Source: Brevipalpus yothersi (Eukaryota > Arthropoda > Arachnida > Trombidiformes > Tenuipalpidae). From it: a stretch of 64,000 bases of DNA. Below the pieces are notes generated by a model. That model was not told where the DNA came from and did no database searches. It saw only the letters and a list, made by a program, of their open reading frames with translations. The position numbers and the translations under genes are program-made. The stretch's first letter is position 1; each line of letters opens with the position of its first letter. Positions 47,022 through 56,619 of the stretch are shown here, piece after piece. Location of the stretch: contig QZCP01000242.1 of the NCBI GenBank assembly GCA_003956705.1, positions 29,663 to 93,662 of the forward strand. Direction: 5' to 3'.

Positions 47022-49982
47022 CTATTTATATGGAGGAGGATGACGACGATGATAAGCAGTAGGAAGAGGTTGATAGCTGGATGAGCCCATCGGCCGCATT
47101 GGTAAGTGTTGATGTGAAGGAGGTGGTTGATGGCTTGATGACATTCGTAATGACCCTGATTGAGTGGAGAGAAGATGTTGCTGTAGTTCGGACTCAAATA
47201 TCACTGGAACACGAGCTTTAGATATGAAAACATCAGCTTCCGATGGATATCCATCGCCAACTACACGGACATCAAACTGATTTTTCGATGCATTACGTCT
47301 ACACTTAATAAGAACACAGATAATTATGAAGGTGAGCACAAGAAACGCTGAGAAGATAGCTATCAGAGGAACGAAAGTTTTGAGGTAATAATCTTCTAAC
47401 TCCCCTGGACGTATGTCAATAGGAGGTTCTGGATTACCCCTAGTTGAAGGCAGATCAGGTCTGATTTCACTCTGCTCCAAGTCGGGCAGGAAGGTTGGTT
47501 TCAGGCCATCCCGATATGAATTTTTGACTGTTAAATAGTCCAAACATTTTCCTACAGCAGAAAATTCCATTGATATGAGACGATATTTGGGAGCAAATAT
47601 TTTGTCCCAGGTTGAAAATTTATCTCCACCTCCAAAAAGTTTGGTTATGATAGTGTCTTGAATAGCACCAGATGGACAGCCACTGCCTTTGACTACTAAA
47701 GGTTCTGAGCTATTGGTCCAAGTGAATTCGTACATTTGATCGAAAGACCCTTCAAATGCATCAGAACGACGTCTACGAACATCATTCTCACCTTCTGGTG
47801 GCCTATTTTCATCCGGGCTAGTTGAGTCACTACTTTGCACAAGTGTATAATTACGTTTGACTATCCTGAGAACTCTCAAAGCACTACAGTCACTGTCATT
47901 AAACATTAACACTGCAATACGATTAGCAATATCCAATTTGGAATCAATATCCAGAGTACCACTTAATCCCAGCCCGATGGTCACATTGAAACCAATTTCT
48001 TCATCACGCCAAGGCTTAACTATATTTACAACAAAGGCATCTTTCTCATCAGCCGAAGTATCACGAGTCCGACCGACAAGGAAGTATTCATAATCACCAA
48101 CAGGATGATATGGCTCCACAGCAAGACCAGTGATTTCGAAAGACTTTTCATCGAATTTGAAAAAGTTAGAGGACCCTAAGAGACGACCTCGTCCATCATA
48201 GATCATAAGATCCAAGTCATAGGTGTTGCGACCGTGGCCCGAGAAGAATACATTGTCTGGAACTTTCCAGCGGAATACTTCCCCAAGCTTGAATTCCAAA
48301 CGATCGATTGGGTTTCGTAACTCAGGTTTCTGTCCTGGAGAGGGAAGTTTTGAGCACTCAATGGAAAGACTAACTTTCATGACACCGAAAGCTTTGCCCA
48401 ATTTGGTGCGAAGTATTTCACTTGTATTCGAATATTGACCTTCATAGTGTGGAGAAGCGACTCTGTTGAATAGAGTTTTGATCAACTCTTTCGGACAAGG
48501 ATAAGCAGGAACACTATCATTGGTTGTTGTTATTCGCCAATAATGATGAGAAGTGTCTGTTTGAAGAGTAACATTAGCAATTACAAATTGTGATATATCT
48601 TTATCACCGTAAACTTGGGACACAATTTGAGCAAAACTTTTCAATGCTTCCACTCGAGTGGGTATTTTATGAGTATCCCAACGGACTTTGTTGAAAGTTA
48701 TGTAGAATGGGAATTTTCGAGATGCAGTGTGCTGACGAACACTGAAAGTGATATTCTCAGTAGTGGAAAGACCTCCACTATCAATTGCTTCCAAAAAGTA
48801 TTGATTCTTGTAGAGACCAACATCATTTTCTGTTGGAAAAGCTACCAAATTTTGATTTTCTCGATCAAGTTGAATCCAAGAATCGCTCGGTATGTGCTCA
48901 CGACCTCTCACTGAATCCATTCGGTAGAAACCTAATTTTAGCTTACTGGTCCCTCCATTTTCCTCTTTATCATAGAACATTGAGTCAGGAATTTTATGAA
49001 CCCAATATTTGCCAGCAGTTATGGCAAGTATGGGTAATCGAGCTCTCAACTCAGGACTAGTATTGTGGTGTGGAGAATCTGTTATGGTCCCCGAATGTTC
49101 CTCAGTCGGAGTAAAGTCAACTGTTGCTGTTGGCTCAGGAACTTGAGAAGTCAAGGAAGCTGATATCATGGTGGGCAAATAAGAGAAAGTAGGGCTAGTA
49201 TCGATCCTAAATGAAGATATACCAGTTCCTGGAAAAAGTGGAGTCGTTCCATCAGGTCCTAGGGACATGGTTGGAGGCTCTGGGAAAATGGTGGGAGTGG
49301 TGTAGAATGGAGTATTGAATAAACCAAAAGAGTAGTCAGGACGGCGAGTGGATAGCTGTGGAGTGTTACTTAATGGCAGGAAACCCAATGAATCAGACCC
49401 AACTGACTTAGAGGATGCGGTGGGACTAGAAATAGAAGGAACGACTCGAGTCATTGTGGTATCAGTTTCAATTTCGTTTGATGATGCATCTCCTTCCAAT
49501 GGATAAGAGCTATGAATCTCTGGTTTAAGAATAGGAGTACTGTAGAGATGGTCTTGGTGTCTGATTCGTCGAACTCGAGGTCTATTGTGGTCCAAGATGG
49601 GATCGATTGATTGAGGCATGATATCTTCATAGAGAACGAGCGATGGTTCTAGGCGAACAGGCTGCTTGAAATCATTTCTATCATCGTTAAGTGAGAGAAG
49701 TTCGTCACCAGTGAAAGATTGGTAAATTCTCATACTGTGAAAATCTACGCCCATTTCGCGTAATTTAAAACACAAATCATCGTTTCCTTCTTTGCCTCCC
49801 GATTCTGATTTACAATTCCTGGAGCATTCTTGATTCGTGATCGAGACGTGATATTGCTTTTGGCCACTGAAAGGATCAATAGTTGATGAAATAGTGAACA
49901 AAGGCTGTGACCAATAGTTGATGAGATCATTCGCATCGGTGAAGCTTGTGATATCACTAAATTCTCTAGCTTTGTCAGAGAT
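46728..49982. repeat. Duplicated block, source copy (dystroglycan 3' region)
   Basis: Near-identical to 51997-54563 apart from a 690-bp stretch (48891-49580) missing there. The left boundary lies at a shared ATTAACTGAAATC. The right boundary lies within the coding sequence at ...CAGAGATTTC. Confidence 0.9.
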
Positions 49983-50819
49983 TTCAATCTCTTGCCGCAA
50001 CTTAGCAGGCTCTAAGTGCTCAATTAACTTCCAAACATCTAGTATGCGTGAAAATGAACGCTCAAGCCGTAATAAACAACTATGAGAGTTTGAAGTAGAA
50101 GATAATATTGGGCTGTACTCAAGAGAGTTTGAGGAAGAAAGAGACTGATGATAGTCGGTCACCTCCAAGCGAAAAACGTCCACCATGGAAGCCGATTCAT
50201 GATTTGTAAAATAAGTTACATTAACTTTGAAGTAATGATTGCCTCGCTCCTTTGCTTGTGGTAAACCAATTAGTTCCAATGCGTCATGTCGTTTGTGGAG
50301 TTCTAACCAGTCAGGTAAATCCTGCTTATCAACCTCGTTGATCTTCAAATGCTTGATGCTTTTAAGTTGAGATAGGCTCACCGGAAGTCGATGATAGTAG
50401 AGTTTATTGATAGCAGCTCGATGATCTGTTATTTGTAACGTTTCACCGGTGATGATACTGATAAAGCTTGCTATCATTGATAGTATAAGAAATTTACTCA
50501 TATTGGAAGCTTTGCTTCCCTTTCTTTTCTTCTGTATCCAACAAAAATTGGCCACATCTTTGGTTGAATTTAGGTGTGGATTGTTACGGAAGAGTGACAT
50601 TTGATGAGCACTGTTGAGATCAGGAGTAGCCATTACAGAGGTATCATCAAATCTTTCGCAAAAATCCTCTACACTGTCGTAATCATGCACGCTTCCAATT
50701 AGCAGTTCATGTTGTTTGAGAGAAGCCCAGAAGAACAAGTTCAAATTTTGGACAAACTTTTGTTTTTCATTTTTTTCTTTGGCATAAGCACTTGTAATTT
50801 CCATACTGAGAGGAATCAT
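47022..50819 (-). CDS. DAG1: Dystroglycan
   Basis: One long exon. The frame opens at ATG 50819 (1265 residues). A second ATG at 50501 starts a classic signal peptide (MSKFLILSMIASFISIITG) and is the likelier functional start (1159 residues). Domains in order: N-terminal cadherin-like/SEA region of alpha-dystroglycan; a Ser/Thr/Pro-rich mucin-like stretch (49560-49080); a second cadherin-like domain (WVHKIPDSMFYDKEE) and a further one (FRWKVPDNVFF); the SEA-type region; a furin-like RRRRS; a transmembrane helix (FVPLIAIFSAFLVLTFIIICVLI) followed by KCRR; and a proline-rich cytosolic tail ending PPPYK, the PPxY that binds dystrophin. Dystroglycan links laminin to dystrophin and is O-glycosylated in the mucin region. 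The open 106 codons before the signal peptide are unexplained. Confidence 0.92.
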   Translation of the reverse strand: MIPLSMEITSAYAKEKNEKQKFVQNLNLFFWASLKQHELLIGSVHDYDSVEDFCERFDDTSVMATPDLNSAHQMSLFRNNPHLNSTKDVANFCWIQKKRKGSKASNMSKFLILSMIASFISIITGETLQITDHRAAINKLYYHRLPVSLSQLKSIKHLKINEVDKQDLPDWLELHKRHDALELIGLPQAKERGNHYFKVNVTYFTNHESASMVDVFRLEVTDYHQSLSSSNSLEYSPILSSTSNSHSCLLRLERSFSRILDVWKLIEHLEPAKLRQEIEISDKAREFSDITSFTDANDLINYWSQPLFTISSTIDPFSGQKQYHVSITNQECSRNCKSESGGKEGNDDLCFKLREMGVDFHSMRIYQSFTGDELLSLNDDRNDFKQPVRLEPSLVLYEDIMPQSIDPILDHNRPRVRRIRHQDHLYSTPILKPEIHSSYPLEGDASSNEIETDTTMTRVVPSISSPTASSKSVGSDSLGFLPLSNTPQLSTRRPDYSFGLFNTPFYTTPTIFPEPPTMSLGPDGTTPLFPGTGISSFRIDTSPTFSYLPTMISASLTSQVPEPTATVDFTPTEEHSGTITDSPHHNTSPELRARLPILAITAGKYWVHKIPDSMFYDKEENGGTSKLKLGFYRMDSVRGREHIPSDSWIQLDRENQNLVAFPTENDVGLYKNQYFLEAIDSGGLSTTENITFSVRQHTASRKFPFYITFNKVRWDTHKIPTRVEALKSFAQIVSQVYGDKDISQFVIANVTLQTDTSHHYWRITTTNDSVPAYPCPKELIKTLFNRVASPHYEGQYSNTSEILRTKLGKAFGVMKVSLSIECSKLPSPGQKPELRNPIDRLEFKLGEVFRWKVPDNVFFSGHGRNTYDLDLMIYDGRGRLLGSSNFFKFDEKSFEITGLAVEPYHPVGDYEYFLVGRTRDTSADEKDAFVVNIVKPWRDEEIGFNVTIGLGLSGTLDIDSKLDIANRIAVLMFNDSDCSALRVLRIVKRNYTLVQSSDSTSPDENRPPEGENDVRRRRSDAFEGSFDQMYEFTWTNSSEPLVVKGSGCPSGAIQDTIITKLFGGGDKFSTWDKIFAPKYRLISMEFSAVGKCLDYLTVKNSYRDGLKPTFLPDLEQSEIRPDLPSTRGNPEPPIDIRPGELEDYYLKTFVPLIAIFSAFLVLTFIIICVLIKCRRNASKNQFDVRVVGDGYPSEADVFISKARVPVIFESELQQHLLSTQSGSLRMSSSHQPPPSHQHLPMRPMGSSSYQPLPTAYHRRHPPPYK

Positions 50820-51996
50820 CTGTGGAAAATCAGTAAAAAAAACATAAGTCTCCTCTCGGACAAAGGTTTCAGATGATGTTTTCCCAACGAAACCAAAAAC
50901 ATACTTTTGATCCCTTCACATTGATTTCCAAGCAATACTTTCCCACGAACTGTAAATGGAAGATAACAAATGAGTATTTCCTAACACTCACTAGCAAATG
51001 ATCAGATTGAGCTATATTTGGTGTGCGGATAATACAGTGGAAGTCTAGACATGCAAAGTGTAAGTTGATGATCACCCCTTCATAAACATACTATATAAGC
51101 GTATTGTCGGCCTTGAGACAACAATTATGAAATAATCAGAATTGATACTCATGAATTGGCAGGTCCAATTGTATCAAAAAATAATGTCTACTGATTGTTG
51201 ATGGTATTGATGTGATAGATCTTTTCAACTAAGATAGTGAAAGTAAATAATATTTTTTGAGATTCTCAATTGTATTCTCGAGCGACTCTCTTCGATGCTG
51301 AGAAATGATGTAAGAAAACCACATAGTTTTTCGAAAGCGATAAATATCTATCCCAGTTAGATGAGCAACAACTAACCTTTTCAATAAGACCATATCGTTG
51401 ATGGCCGAGACCAAACAACCACAATCGAATAGAAATTCGATTAAATGAGTTTCAAAATAGATACACAGACACACAGACACACTGGTAGAGAATATTTCTG
51501 CTGATACACACTCAATCAATTGAACACAACCTAGACCAGGATTATCAACCCAAATTGATAACAAACGAGGAAGACTATACAAAATTTTATGAGCTCATTC
51601 TTTCAACTAGACTAATTTAAACTGGAAAATTATCAATTCCTCAAAAAAAAACAATGTGTTAAACACACAGATCTAGGATCATAATCACAAATTTTATTAT
51701 TTAACTTTGAAATGATGGGTGGTACATAGATGGATATTTTGTCCGTTTTCAGACTTCTTATGCCATCTACAATGTTGATTATTAAAGGTCTTTGGTACAG
51801 GCTTGTAGCTCTATCCGCTAGATGTCAGAGAGAGGCAAATTTTTTGAATTCAAGATGGCGGTTATTACAAACGAACAAGAGAAGCACTCTGTCCCTTTCA
51901 GGATTTCCTCTATCTCTGTTCTTCTTTGGAAAAATAAATATGCTAATTAAGCATAAATTCCGGGATTTAAACAAAATTGTGAAAGAAACACCCAAT
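50820..51996. other. Dystroglycan 5' flank
   Basis: About 1.2 kb upstream of the long dystroglycan frame, up to the duplicated block. No gene recognised. It should contain the promoter and perhaps a 5' non-coding exon. Confidence 0.4.
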
Positions 51997-54563
51997 ATTA
52001 ACTGAAATCAGAGAAAAACAGTAGTCTTCAAAAAGAGATTCGGATATGGCTGAAAAATTTAAGACACAAGCAATCTTTTAGTCAAGATACAAATGCTATT
52101 TTTGGATCACTAGCTCTCTGTCCGACTGACGGACATAGAATTCAAATTGAAAAAAGTGATTCGTGAGAATTTTTTGAAGCAGATTTCTTATCTCAACCCA
52201 ATTATTGTCTTGAGACCATTTTGAAAAACATAATGCAAAAAGTTTGGTAACTTGTTAATACCAAAACTCTAATGAGAAGTGAAATTGTTCTATTTATATG
52301 GAGGAGGATGACGACGATGATAAGCAGTAGGAAGAGGTTGATAGCTGGATGAGCCCATCGGCCGCATTGGTAAGTGTTGATGTGAAGGAGGTGGTTGATG
52401 GCTTGATGACATTCGTAATGACCCTGATTGAGTGGAGAGAAGATGTTGCTGTAGTTCGGACTCAAATATCACTGGAACACGAGCTTTAGATATGAAAACA
52501 TCAGCTTCCGATGGATATCCATCGCCAACTACACGGACATCAAACTGATTTTTCGATGCATTACGTCTACACTTAATAAGAACACAGATAATTATGAAGG
52601 TGAGCACAAGAAACGCTGAGAAGATAGCTATCAGAGGAACGAAAGTTTTGAGGTAATAATCTTCTAACTCCCCTGGACGTATGTCAATAGGAGGTTCTGG
52701 ATTACCCCTAGTTGAAGGCTGATCAGGTCTGATTTCACTCTGCTCCAAATCGGGCAGGAAGGTTGGGTTCCGGCCATCCCGATATGAATTTTTGACTGTT
52801 AAATAGTCCAAACATTTTCCTACAGCAGAAAATTCCATTGATATGAGACGATATTTGGGAGCAAATATTTTGTCCCAGGTTGAAAATTTATCTCCACCTC
52901 CGAAAAGTTTGGTTATGATAGTGTCTTGAATAGCACCAGGTGGACAGCCACTGCCTTTGACTACTAAAGGTTCTGAGCTATTGGTCCAAGTGAATTCGTA
53001 CATTTGATCGAAAGACCCTTCAAATGCATCAGAACGACGTCTACGAACATCATTCTCACCTTCTGGTGGCTTATTTTCATCCGGGCTAGTTGAGTCACCA
53101 CTTTGCACAAGTGTATAATTACGTTTGACTATCCTGAGAACTCTCAAAGCACTACAGTCACTGTCATTAAACATTAACACTGCAATACGATTAGCAATAT
53201 CCAATTTGGAATCAATATCCAGAGTACCACTTAATCCCAGCCCGATGGTCACATTGAAACCAATTTCTTCATCACGCCAAGGCTTAACTATATTTACAAC
53301 AAAGGCATCTTTCTCATCAGCCGAAGTATCACGAGTCCGACCGACAAGGAAGTATTCATAATCACCAACAGGATGATATGGCTCCACAGCAAGACCAGTG
53401 ATTTCGAAAGACTTTTCATCGAATTTGAAAAAGTTAGAAGACCCTAAGAGACGACCCCGTCCATCATAGATCATAAGATCCAAGTCATAGGTGTTGCGAC
53501 CGTGGCCCGAGAAGAATACATTGTCTGGAACTTTCCAGCGGAATACTTCCCCAAGCTTGAATTCCAAACGATCGATTGGGTTTCGTAACTCAGGTTTCTG
53601 TCCTGGAGAGGGAAGTTTTGAGCACTCAATGGAAAGACTAACTTTCATGACACCGAAAGCTTTGCCCAATTTGGTGCGAAGTATTTCACTTGTATTCGAA
53701 TATTGACCTTCATAGTGTGGAGAAGCGACTCTGTTGAATAGAGTTTTGATCAACTCTTTTGGACAAGGATAAGCAGGAACACTATCATTGGTTGTTGTTA
53801 TTCGCCAATAATGATGAGAAGTGTCTGTTTGAAGAGTAACATTTGCAATTACAAATTGTGATATATCTTTATCACCGTAAACTTGGGACACAATTTGAGC
53901 AAAACTTTTCAATGCTTCCACTCGAGTGGGTATTTTATGAGTATCCCAACGGACTTTGTTGAAAGTTATGTAGAATGGGAATTTTCGAGATGCAGTGTGC
54001 TGACGAACACTGAAGGTGATATTCTCAGTAGTGGAAAGACCTCCACTATCAATTGCTTCCAAAAAGTATTGATTCTTGTAGAGACCAACATCATTTTCTG
54101 TTGGAAAAGCTACCAAATTTTGATTTTCTCGATCAAGTTGAATCCAAGAATCGCTCGGTCTATTGTGGTCCAGGATGGGATCGATTGATTGAGGCATGAT
54201 ATCTTCATAGAGAATAAGCGATGGTTCTAGGCGAGCAGGCTGCTTGAAATCATTTCTATCATCGTTAAGTGAGAGAAGTTCGTCACCAGTGAAAGATTGG
54301 TAAATTCTCATACTGTGAAAATCTACGCCCATTTCGTGTAATTTAAAACACAAATCATCGTTTCCTTCTTTGCCTCCCGATTCTGATTTACAATTCCTGG
54401 AGCATTCTTGATTCGTGATCGAGACATGATATTGCTTTTGGCCACTGAAAGGATCAGTAGTTGATGAGATAGTGAACAAAGGCTGTGACCAATAGTTGAT
54501 GAGATCATTCGCATCGGTGAAGCTTGTGATATCACATAATTCTCTAGCTTTGTCAGAGATTTC
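51997..54563. repeat. Duplicated block, derived copy (dystroglycan 3' region)
   Basis: A direct tandem copy of 46728-49982, near-identical, carrying an internal 690-bp deletion. The insertion junction on the right is at ...CAGAGATTTCCCAAG, where copy 1 reads GAGATTTCAATCTC. Confidence 0.9.
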
Positions 54564-54617
54564 CCAAGAATGAGAAATTAAGCGCAATAGACCAATGATT
54601 CCAATTACATAGAGCAA
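52290..54617 (-). pseudogene. Partial dystroglycan copy lacking start and mucin region
   Basis: An open frame of about 775 codons nearly identical to the C-terminal part of the neighbouring dystroglycan, including the transmembrane helix and PPPYK end. Relative to copy 1 it lacks 230 codons in frame (48891-49580 of copy 1). Those codons cover the Ser/Thr/Pro-rich mucin-like stretch, the RRIRH basic site and the start of the following cadherin-like domain. The 5' end is fused to unrelated sequence and has no ATG there (the frame begins at a TTG, preceded by TTT-rich DNA). No signal peptide remains. With substitutions few and the frame kept, the copy is young. Unless a fused upstream exon supplies a start it is a pseudogene. 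Confidence 0.8.
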
Positions 54618-55291
54618 AAAATTTCAAGGGAAAGTGTGACACACATCCATGAGCCAAAAATTAGGGTCTGGCTCTTGTTTATCCATATCTCAATGTGGTG
54701 ACGATGACCCATGCCATTCAGCCACTCAGCCAGCCCATATATTCGGCGAGCCATCCATAATCAGCTCGAACTCCAATAGTTCCAAGGGAAAGCGTCACAC
54801 ACATCCATGGGCCAAAATAGGGTCTTACTCGTGTCCATCCATCATATCTCAAAATGGCGAGCACGTTTTCCAGTGCCAAAGATGACTCATATCATTCAGC
54901 CATTCTGAGAGCCCATTATATTCAGCCCATATAAGTGTTTCATATCACTAGAAAGCTCAAAAACTCATCTACTCACCGATACTAGTTTGAATTCCACCAA
55001 AAAGAGTCCCCTTCTTTCAATCAGATCGAATTAGAACCAGGCCAGAAGCACAGAGAGAGGCAGTTCATCTTGTCTTTTCTCTAGGATCTAAAACGTTTGC
55101 CTTGAAAAAAGCTTGTTTTAACTCAACTCCCTCTGGTGGCAGAATATTGTGTCACCTGTTCGCTTAAAGTCAGCAAAGACAGCAAAGTGAGGTAAATCAG
55201 AGGCAAAGCAGCCAACTCAAGTGTGTGTGTGATCTAACTGGATGATGATTCGATAGAACAACTGAACAGATCATGTAAGGGTTTAAAGAAT
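54618..55291. other. Spacer with a ~155-bp repeat
   Basis: Between the dystroglycan copy and the PICK1 copy. It holds the 54629-54925 direct repeat and, from about 55222, the 3' flank of PICK1 in duplicate. Confidence 0.6.
54629..54925. repeat. Two imperfect direct repeats, period about 155 bp
   Basis: Both units begin AAGGGAAAG(T/C)GT.ACACACATCCATG(A/G)GCC and contain AGGGTCT, CCAT..ATATCTCAA and ATTCAGCCA in the same order. The second unit starts at about 54784. The GC content is higher than the flanks. The origin is unknown; it may be part of a mobile element. Confidence 0.6.
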
Positions 55292-56575
55292 TTACAGGTA
55301 TACGCATAATGTGCTTGATATATGTAAATGTTTGTCGATTGTCAGCAATTGATCGGATGGTAAACTTTCTGGTGTTGCGAGTTGCTGTTCTTCCTCTTCT
55401 TGATCGGTGGTAGATTGGCTGAGATTTTTTTCGATTTCGTCATCATTTCTCACATCGGAACTGTTTGCCTGACAATCTTGGGACAAATCCAATTCAACCG
55501 GAAATGATTTGTTCCCATTAATCAGAGAATATGATTGAGCGTAAAGCTCAGCTAGATTTGACAATAATTTCTGCAATTTTTCAACCACATCCTGAACGTG
55601 TCTTTGATCCATAAGCTCCATTCTAACCAGAACATCCGATATTTTCTGGGCGAATCGAGCTCGCACTTGTGGTCGACATCGCAATACCAACCTGTATTCG
55701 TAGTTACTAGTTTCAACCCTGTAGAGAGGATCATCTTGAGAGTTGGTTTCAAATTCTTCATCATCCATTTCTCGAACTTTAAGGCAGTATGACTGAAACA
55801 AAAATTTATATTGTTATTCCAACTTGACTCAACATCACAGATACTGTCTGTGTCTGTGCTCAACATACGCGATCAAAATTATCGTACAAATTAAACTTAC
55901 CAAATATTCAAATTTGACATCGGCATATTTTTTGATCGTCAACTTCATGTCAGGCATGACTTTGTTTAAAAATGTACTCAAATCAGATACCAGCTGTTGT
56001 AAATCAATCAAAAAAAACAAACAACAAAAAATTTAATTACAACTGGAAAGATCACTAAATCAATCGTCTGCTTACTGGTTTCAGATCACGTATCATTTGC
56101 ATCCCTTTGCGTTCGATTATTCGATGGGCTTGACCAAAGGCGGCAAACGCTTTACTTGAGTTCGAATGTGGATCTCGAAACACCAATTTTCGAGAAAACA
56201 TCCCCAAAAGCTACCAATATTATTATAAATGGGAACAATTAGACCTAATTCGCATTCTCATCGATTTCGCTCTCTTACCATCAGATCGCTCTTACCGCTT
56301 CATGACACATTCCGAGATGAGCTTTCAACAGATCTTTAGTTCGTTCTATTAGCCCCTTGTACATAAGCTCCATCAACTCAAGCTCCTCCAATTTTCGTAT
56401 TAGACTGCCTGTTACCACCAATATTTTCAAAAAGAATTTCATTCCATTCCATTCAAAAATTCTATCAGGTAAAATTAGATTGCATAACATTGCAGAGCAT
56501 AGCTCGACTCAGTCCAAGTGTATCAGCTATACCACTGTCTCTAATCTCAACAATTCGATGTTGTACCTTCCTCGA
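55292..56575 (-). pseudogene. PICK1 duplicate, 3' part (exons 7-4 and part of 3)
   Basis: Exons equivalent to PICK1 exons 7, 6, 5 and 4 lie at about 55292-55792, 55901-55993, 56076-56210 and 56298-56409, with introns kept. Part of exon 3 follows to about 56575, where similarity ends abruptly. Exon 5 has one extra A (a run of AAA at 56178-56180 where PICK1 has AA), which shifts the frame. The stop codon of exon 7 is lost, adding about 11 residues. The donor region of exon 4 is altered. Divergence from PICK1 is several percent. It is clearly non-functional as PICK1. Confidence 0.88.
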
Positions 56576-56619
56576 TATTCTCAATCAAACTCGGTGAGCG
56601 TATCACGTCCAATCAAAGT

